Shown here piece after piece: positions 6,861-10,269 of a stretch of DNA of 10,269 bases. The stretch lies in assembly GCA_040391605.1 (NCBI GenBank), contig JBEBXK010000080.1, forward strand, positions 1-10,269, written 5' to 3'. The notes under the pieces were generated by a model. That model did no database searches. It was given only the letters and a program-made list of their open reading frames with translations, and was not told the origin of the DNA. Origin of the DNA: Vulgatibacter incomptus_A. Its GTDB lineage: Bacteria > Myxococcota > Myxococcia > Myxococcales > Vulgatibacteraceae. Made by a program: the position numbers and the translations under genes. Position 1 is the first letter of the stretch, and each line of letters starts with the position of its first letter.

Positions 6861-7657
6861 GCGAGTTCTCGTCCCGGAGGCTCCGCTGCCCGCCGTGTCG
6901 CACCGAGTTCGTGGTGGAGATCCCGGTGAGCGCGGCGCTGCTCCGGGTGGAGACCGACTTCCGGCCGGTCTTCGACGGCCCCGATCCCATCGCCCTGGAG
7001 ATGCACGCCTGCCCGGGATGCCGCTACTCAGGATTCGCCGACGCCTTCGAACGGGATCGTCACGATGAGGTGGAGGATCCCGACTGGCCCGGCGTGCCGC
7101 CTCCGCTGGATCGGGGGGCGGTGCCGGACGACGACGATCTGGACGCCCTGCGCCGCTGGATCCAGGGAGGCGAGCTGCGGGCGGAGGCGGAGATCGACGG
7201 AGACGAGCCGTCTGCCTCCGAGCGCTATCTGCTGGCCCTCTACTGCCAGGAGTTTCTGGGACATCTGGGCGCGCTGGCGTTGGGCGATCTCGCGCTGCGC
7301 GGCGCGTGGTGCGCCAGGGGCGCGGGGGAGCTCCTGCTGGAGCAGCGGCTCCTGGTGGAGGCAGAGAGCTTCTTCGACGAGGCGGAGACGAGCCACGCGG
7401 TGATGGAAGGTGAGCGCGGACAGCTCCTCTACCTCTCCGCGGAGATCGCCAGGAGGACCGGCGACTTTGGTCGTGCCATCAATCTCTTCGAGAAGGCGGA
7501 GACCGTCCTCGAGCCCGACGATGAGGACGGGCAGCGGCTCATGCAGCTCTGTCGCCGACAGCTCAGCCTGGCGGTGGCCCATAGCCCCATGAACGCGGTG
7601 ATCCCCGACGACGAGGACGAAATGGACGAAGACGCCCGTCCGTCCCGAAAGCGCTGA
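6857..7657 (+). CDS. DUF2225-like zinc-binding protein with TPR-like C-terminus
   Basis: A 266-aa cytoplasmic protein. The N-terminal part carries two Cys pairs, C11-P-P-C14 and C52-P-G-C55 (in ACPGCRYSGF), joined by the stretch RVETDFRPVFDGPDPIALEMH. This matches the layout of DUF2225, where two CPxC knuckles probably bind zinc. The usual Gly after each CPxC is Arg here. Residues about 120-240 are helical with TPR-like pairs (AGELLLEQRLLVEAESFFDEAE; AEIARRTGDFGRAINLFEKAE). The tail is very acidic (DDEDEMDEDA), then basic. The ATG lies inside the stop of the lipoprotein gene (ATGA), indicating translational coupling and a common task. No function is established for the family. The pairing with a surface lipoprotein is the only hint to its role. 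Confidence 0.82.
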   Translation: MSEFSSRRLRCPPCRTEFVVEIPVSAALLRVETDFRPVFDGPDPIALEMHACPGCRYSGFADAFERDRHDEVEDPDWPGVPPPLDRGAVPDDDDLDALRRWIQGGELRAEAEIDGDEPSASERYLLALYCQEFLGHLGALALGDLALRGAWCARGAGELLLEQRLLVEAESFFDEAETSHAVMEGERGQLLYLSAEIARRTGDFGRAINLFEKAETVLEPDDEDGQRLMQLCRRQLSLAVAHSPMNAVIPDDEDEMDEDARPSRKR

Positions 7658-7683
7658 CGAGGTCTCCCAGAGTCCTGGAGCGC

Positions 7684-7704
7684 CTGTGATGGACTTCATC
7701 ACAG
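7684..7704. repeat. Perfect 8-bp inverted repeat CTGTGATG / CATCACAG
   Basis: CTGTGATG (7684-7691) and CATCACAG (7697-7704) form a perfect stem with a 5-base loop, 26 bases after the DUF2225 gene stop. No T-run follows on either strand. It may help end the upstream transcript together with the G-rich block that follows, or be a protein-binding site. The TGTGA...TCACA ends recall a CRP site, but the spacer is 9 bases, not 6. Confidence 0.4.
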
Positions 7705-7705
7705 A

Positions 7706-7729
7706 GGGAGGGCGCGGGCGATGGAGGGG
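7706..7729 (+). other. G-quadruplex-type motif downstream of the DUF2225 gene
   Basis: Four G-runs (7706-7708, 7710-7712, 7716-7718, 7726-7729) with loops of 1, 3 and 7 bases fit the standard G3+N1-7 pattern on the coding strand. A second G-rich block with a run of eight G (7794-7801) lies 65 bases on. Being on the RNA-like strand right after a stop codon, it could slow polymerase or protect the 3' end. In GC-rich DNA such motifs also arise by chance. Confidence 0.35.
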
Positions 7730-7740
7730 AAGGAGCGGAT

Positions 7741-7774
7741 AAAAAAACGGGCCGCCGGTTTGCACCGGCGGCCC
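7741..7774 (-). terminator. Intrinsic (rho-independent) terminator reading on the minus strand
   Basis: GGGCCGCCGGT (7749-7759) and ACCGGCGGCCC (7764-7774) form a perfect 11-bp GC-rich stem. On the minus strand the loop is GCAA, a GNRA tetraloop, and the stem is followed after one base by seven T (complement of 7741-7747). On the plus strand no T-run follows, so it is directional. No annotated minus-strand gene lies within the next 2.4 kb to the right, so it must end some other transcript; the candidate RNA upstream of tilS is the obvious one. Confidence 0.85.
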
Positions 7775-8117
7775 TAGCGGACCCAGAGGGGGAGGGGGGG
7801 GACCCCTGGATCACACCGCTGTCCGGAACCACTTCCCTTGTTGGGAAGCTCTTCCGTAACTTGCCGCGCGTACTCTACCGCTGCAGCTCAATTCGTCGCC
7901 AGGATTCAGGATCTTGGCCTCTTCGTCAACCAGATAAATTCTCGAAGCCCCCATTTATTTCGTCCCTGCCTGTGGAAAGCTCTCGATCCCCGGAAGTCTT
8001 CCGCACTTCCTACAGGCCTCATCCTTCTTACGCCACCGGAAACTCGCACCACCCTCGATCCATTTCGGCCATTTCTCACGGCCTTTGGATCCCATCCAAG
8101 CGCTGCGAAGCCCGTTC
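7741..8117 (-). ncRNA. Candidate structured RNA or small-ORF transcript, about 377 nt, divergent from tilS
   Basis: Bracketed on the minus strand by a promoter (8124-8152) and an intrinsic terminator (7741-7774). The DNA is compositionally distinct: about 55% G+C by hand count over 7861-8160, clearly lower than the neighbouring genes. It can form several hairpins: 7824-7828/7852-7856 continued by 7832-7837/7843-7848; 7934-7939/7953-7958; and CCTGTGGAA (7969-7977) with TTCC+ACAGG (8007-8016) enclosing CGGAAG-T-CTTCCG (7991-8003). No hallmark of RNase P RNA, tmRNA, 6S or SRP RNA was found. It also contains two short minus-strand reading frames (8119-7955, 54 codons; 7954-7811, 47 codons) of uncertain meaning. 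The alternative is that this is simply a long tilS upstream region with a chance promoter. Confidence 0.45.
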
Positions 8118-8123
8118 ATTCAG

Positions 8124-8152
8124 AGTATACGATCCCGCTTCGGCGCATACAA
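8124..8152 (-). promoter_or_regulatory. Sigma70-type promoter on the minus strand, divergent from tilS
   Basis: On the minus strand TTGTAT (8152-8147) is followed after exactly 17 bases by TATACT (8129-8124). The -10 matches consensus at 5 of 6 positions, the -35 at 3 of 6 with the important TTG kept. A transcript would start near 8117. An ATG sits at 8119-8117, so a leaderless message is conceivable. The -10 overlaps the palindrome GTATAC. Confidence 0.5.
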
Positions 8153-8172
8153 CCTTAGAGGGGGTCGACGAA

Positions 8173-9273
8173 TTGCCACGCGCAGATCTCCAACGGAACT
8201 CCGGCGAGCGAGCATCCGGATCGATCGGGCGGGCGGTCGAGATCCTGCGGGCAGGCCTCGAGCGCCTCGGCTTCCGGGGCGGCAGCCGGGTGGTCGTCGC
8301 GTACAGCGGCGGCGCCGACTCGCTGGCGCTGCTGGCGCTGCTGGCGAGGCTACCCATGGGATCCCGGCTGGAGGCGGAGGCGATCCACGTGGACCATGGG
8401 CTCCGGCAGGAGTCCGCCGAGGACGCCGGGCGCGCGGCGCTGGCGGCGGAGGCCCTGGGCTTCCCCTGCCGGATCGTCGCCATGGCCCCTCCGGCACGCA
8501 CGCGACGCGGGACAGCTCCTTCTGGCGATGAGGCGCGGATCATCCCTGCCGGCAGCGGGGGCCTGGAAGCCGTGGCCCGCATCGGTCGCTACGCAGCGCT
8601 GGCCGAGGCGGCTGAGGGCCGGCCGATCCTCACCGCTCATACCGCCGACGATCAGGCGGAGACCGTCCTCTACCGCCTGGCCAAGGGGACGGGGAATCGA
8701 GGGATCGCCGGGATCCGGCCCAGGCTGCGCCTGGCCGGCGCGGTGGTGGCGCGGCCGCTCCTGGAGGCGGATCGGGCGCTGCTGCGGGAGGTCGCGCAGA
8801 AGTTGGAGCTCCCGGTGGTGGAGGATCCCTCCAACCGCAGCCGGCAGTTCGCCAGGAACCTGCTGCGCCTTGACGTGCTGCCGGAGCTGGAGGCCGCCAT
8901 CCCAGGGGCTGCCGGGCGGCTGGCCCGAGCGGCGCGCCTCGCCGCGGCGGACGAGCGTTATCTCGAGCGGCGCACGGAGCTGGCGTCGCGCCGGTTGGAG
9001 CGGGAGGGAGGCGTCGACGCCGCGGGGCTGCTGCGGCTGCCCGAGGCCCTGCGTGGGAGGCTGGTGCGGCGGCTGGTGGAGCAGGCCGGAGGGACGGCCC
9101 CCTCTGCCGCGCAATGCGAGCGGATCCTGGGGATCGCGCGACGGGGAGGCGAGCTCCACCTCCGAGGCGGACTCCTGGCGTCGGCCCGCGGGGGGCTCCT
9201 CCAGGTGCGGCGAGGAATCACCGGCAGGCGTTCGCGAACCAACCCGGCGCCTCCCGCATCTGATAAGAGCTGA
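8173..9273 (+). CDS. tilS: tRNA(Ile)-lysidine synthetase
   Basis: TilS attaches lysine to C34 of the CAU-anticodon tRNA-Ile, using ATP, so that it reads AUA codons and not AUG. The 366-aa protein has the N-type ATP pyrophosphatase P-loop SGGADS (residues 45-50), then HVDHGLR, TAHTADDQAETVLYRL, GIAGIRP and EDPSNRSRQFARNLLR, all hallmarks of the catalytic domain. The C-terminal part is shorter and holds the RRGGELHLRGG element of the substrate-binding region. Length is within the family range. Start TTG 8173 is chosen because GAGGGGG lies 8 bases upstream and the protein then begins about 40 residues before the P-loop; leftward frame extension has no homology. ftsH follows on the same strand after 226 bp, an arrangement common in bacteria. 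Confidence 0.92.
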   Translation: MPRADLQRNSGERASGSIGRAVEILRAGLERLGFRGGSRVVVAYSGGADSLALLALLARLPMGSRLEAEAIHVDHGLRQESAEDAGRAALAAEALGFPCRIVAMAPPARTRRGTAPSGDEARIIPAGSGGLEAVARIGRYAALAEAAEGRPILTAHTADDQAETVLYRLAKGTGNRGIAGIRPRLRLAGAVVARPLLEADRALLREVAQKLELPVVEDPSNRSRQFARNLLRLDVLPELEAAIPGAAGRLARAARLAAADERYLERRTELASRRLEREGGVDAAGLLRLPEALRGRLVRRLVEQAGGTAPSAAQCERILGIARRGGELHLRGGLLASARGGLLQVRRGITGRRSRTNPAPPASDKS

Positions 9274-9435
9274 ATCGAGCGAGCGGCGGCTTGTCCTCTC
9301 TCGAGAACTTCGACGATGCAGGAAGGTAGGCAGGATCCAGATGGTTGGGCCACAGTCGAAGGAGCCCGGCTCAATCGACGAGGCAGCGCCCTCTGCCGGG
9401 GTGCCGCTCAGGGATTTCTAGTGGCCCGGCGCCGG

Positions 9436-9465
9436 TTGAGACGACGCCCGGTCTTTGGGTACGCT
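9436..9465 (+). promoter_or_regulatory. Candidate promoter of ftsH
   Basis: TTGAGA (9436-9441), an 18-base spacer, then TACGCT (9460-9465). The -35 matches 5 of 6 consensus positions, the -10 only the outer three (T, A, T). The predicted start, near 9472, leaves a leader of about 28 bases with GAGGGA before the GTG. No sigma32-type heat-shock box was seen. The rest of the 226-bp tilS-ftsH spacer holds only a weak 5-bp hairpin (9382-9397). Confidence 0.45.
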
Positions 9466-9499
9466 TAGGGACTTCCAGGAAGCCGAGGGACAATCGCCC

Positions 9500-10269
<770 letters not shown>

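Larger units (their letters stand above)
7658..8172. other. 515-bp region without a convincing protein gene
   Basis: Between the DUF2225 gene and tilS. From left to right: an 8-bp inverted repeat, a G-quadruplex-type block, a minus-strand terminator, a G-run of eight, and then a lower-G+C stretch with hairpins that ends at a minus-strand promoter. The tilS frame stays open leftward to 7861, but this extension has no family similarity and lies in the lower-G+C DNA, so it is not taken as coding. Confidence 0.6.

Noticed and set aside
7685..7703. CRP-type site TGTGA...TCACA
   Set aside because: The spacer is 9 bases instead of 6 and the site lies downstream of a gene, so it is kept only as an inverted repeat.
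7741..8117. RNase P RNA, tmRNA, 6S or SRP RNA as identity of the candidate RNA
   Set aside because: Looked for the conserved GAGGAAAGTC-type core of RNase P, the tRNA-like CCA end of tmRNA and the SRP GGAAG apex; none is present in a proper context.
7861..8172. Leftward extension of tilS to a TTG at 7861
   Set aside because: The 104 added residues have no TilS similarity and lie in a lower-G+C stretch that carries signals for the opposite strand; TTG 8173 has a good ribosome site.
9382..9397. Hairpin GGCAG/CTGCC as tilS terminator
   Set aside because: Only 5 base pairs, 108 bases after the stop and no T-run.
8396..9421. 341-aa plus-strand frame inside tilS
   Set aside because: Trp/Arg/Ser/Gly-rich shadow of tilS in another frame, while the tilS frame carries all the family motifs.

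Overview
The window is GC-rich bacterial DNA, densely coding with short intergenic gaps. It carries two large lipoproteins of a style common in Myxococcota: one with ASH ('choice-of-anchor D') domains and a YfaP-like D-x-D-L-D-L-H domain, the other a repeat protein with S-x-D-G-x-x-W motifs. It also has a small ribbon-helix-helix protein resembling one found in many myxobacteria, and lysine-fermentation genes. I infer a member of the Myxococcota (former Deltaproteobacteria). The lineage is inferred from gene content and composition and was not checked by search.

Left part (1-4577): the end of kamE (lysine 5,6-aminomutase beta subunit) is followed by a lipoprotein gene with a predicted beta-propeller, then a reverse-strand NmrA-type NAD(P)-binding protein, then kal (3-aminobutyryl-CoA ammonia-lyase) and kce (3-keto-5-aminohexanoate cleavage enzyme). 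KamE, Kce and Kal belong to one pathway, the anaerobic breakdown of lysine through beta-lysine and 3,5-diaminohexanoate to acetoacetate, crotonyl-CoA and ammonia. Here the cluster is interrupted by two unrelated genes, one on the opposite strand, and a 439-bp non-coding gap.

Middle part (4578-7657): a likely hairpin terminator follows kce. A 71-aa RHH protein on the minus strand has a clear sigma70-type promoter. A two-gene unit follows: a 593-aa ASH/YfaP-like lipoprotein overlapping by four bases (ATGA) a DUF2225-type zinc-binding protein.

Right part (7658-10269): a 515-bp region with no convincing protein gene and lower G+C (about 55% by hand count over 7861-8160). It has a good promoter and a textbook intrinsic terminator, both on the MINUS strand, bracketing about 377 bp with several hairpins. 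This is the best candidate in the window for something undescribed: a structured RNA, or a message for very small proteins, transcribed away from tilS. Then come tilS (tRNA-Ile lysidine synthetase, TTG start) and the first part of ftsH (membrane AAA+ protease, GTG start), a commonly seen neighbour pair. ftsH runs off the right edge.
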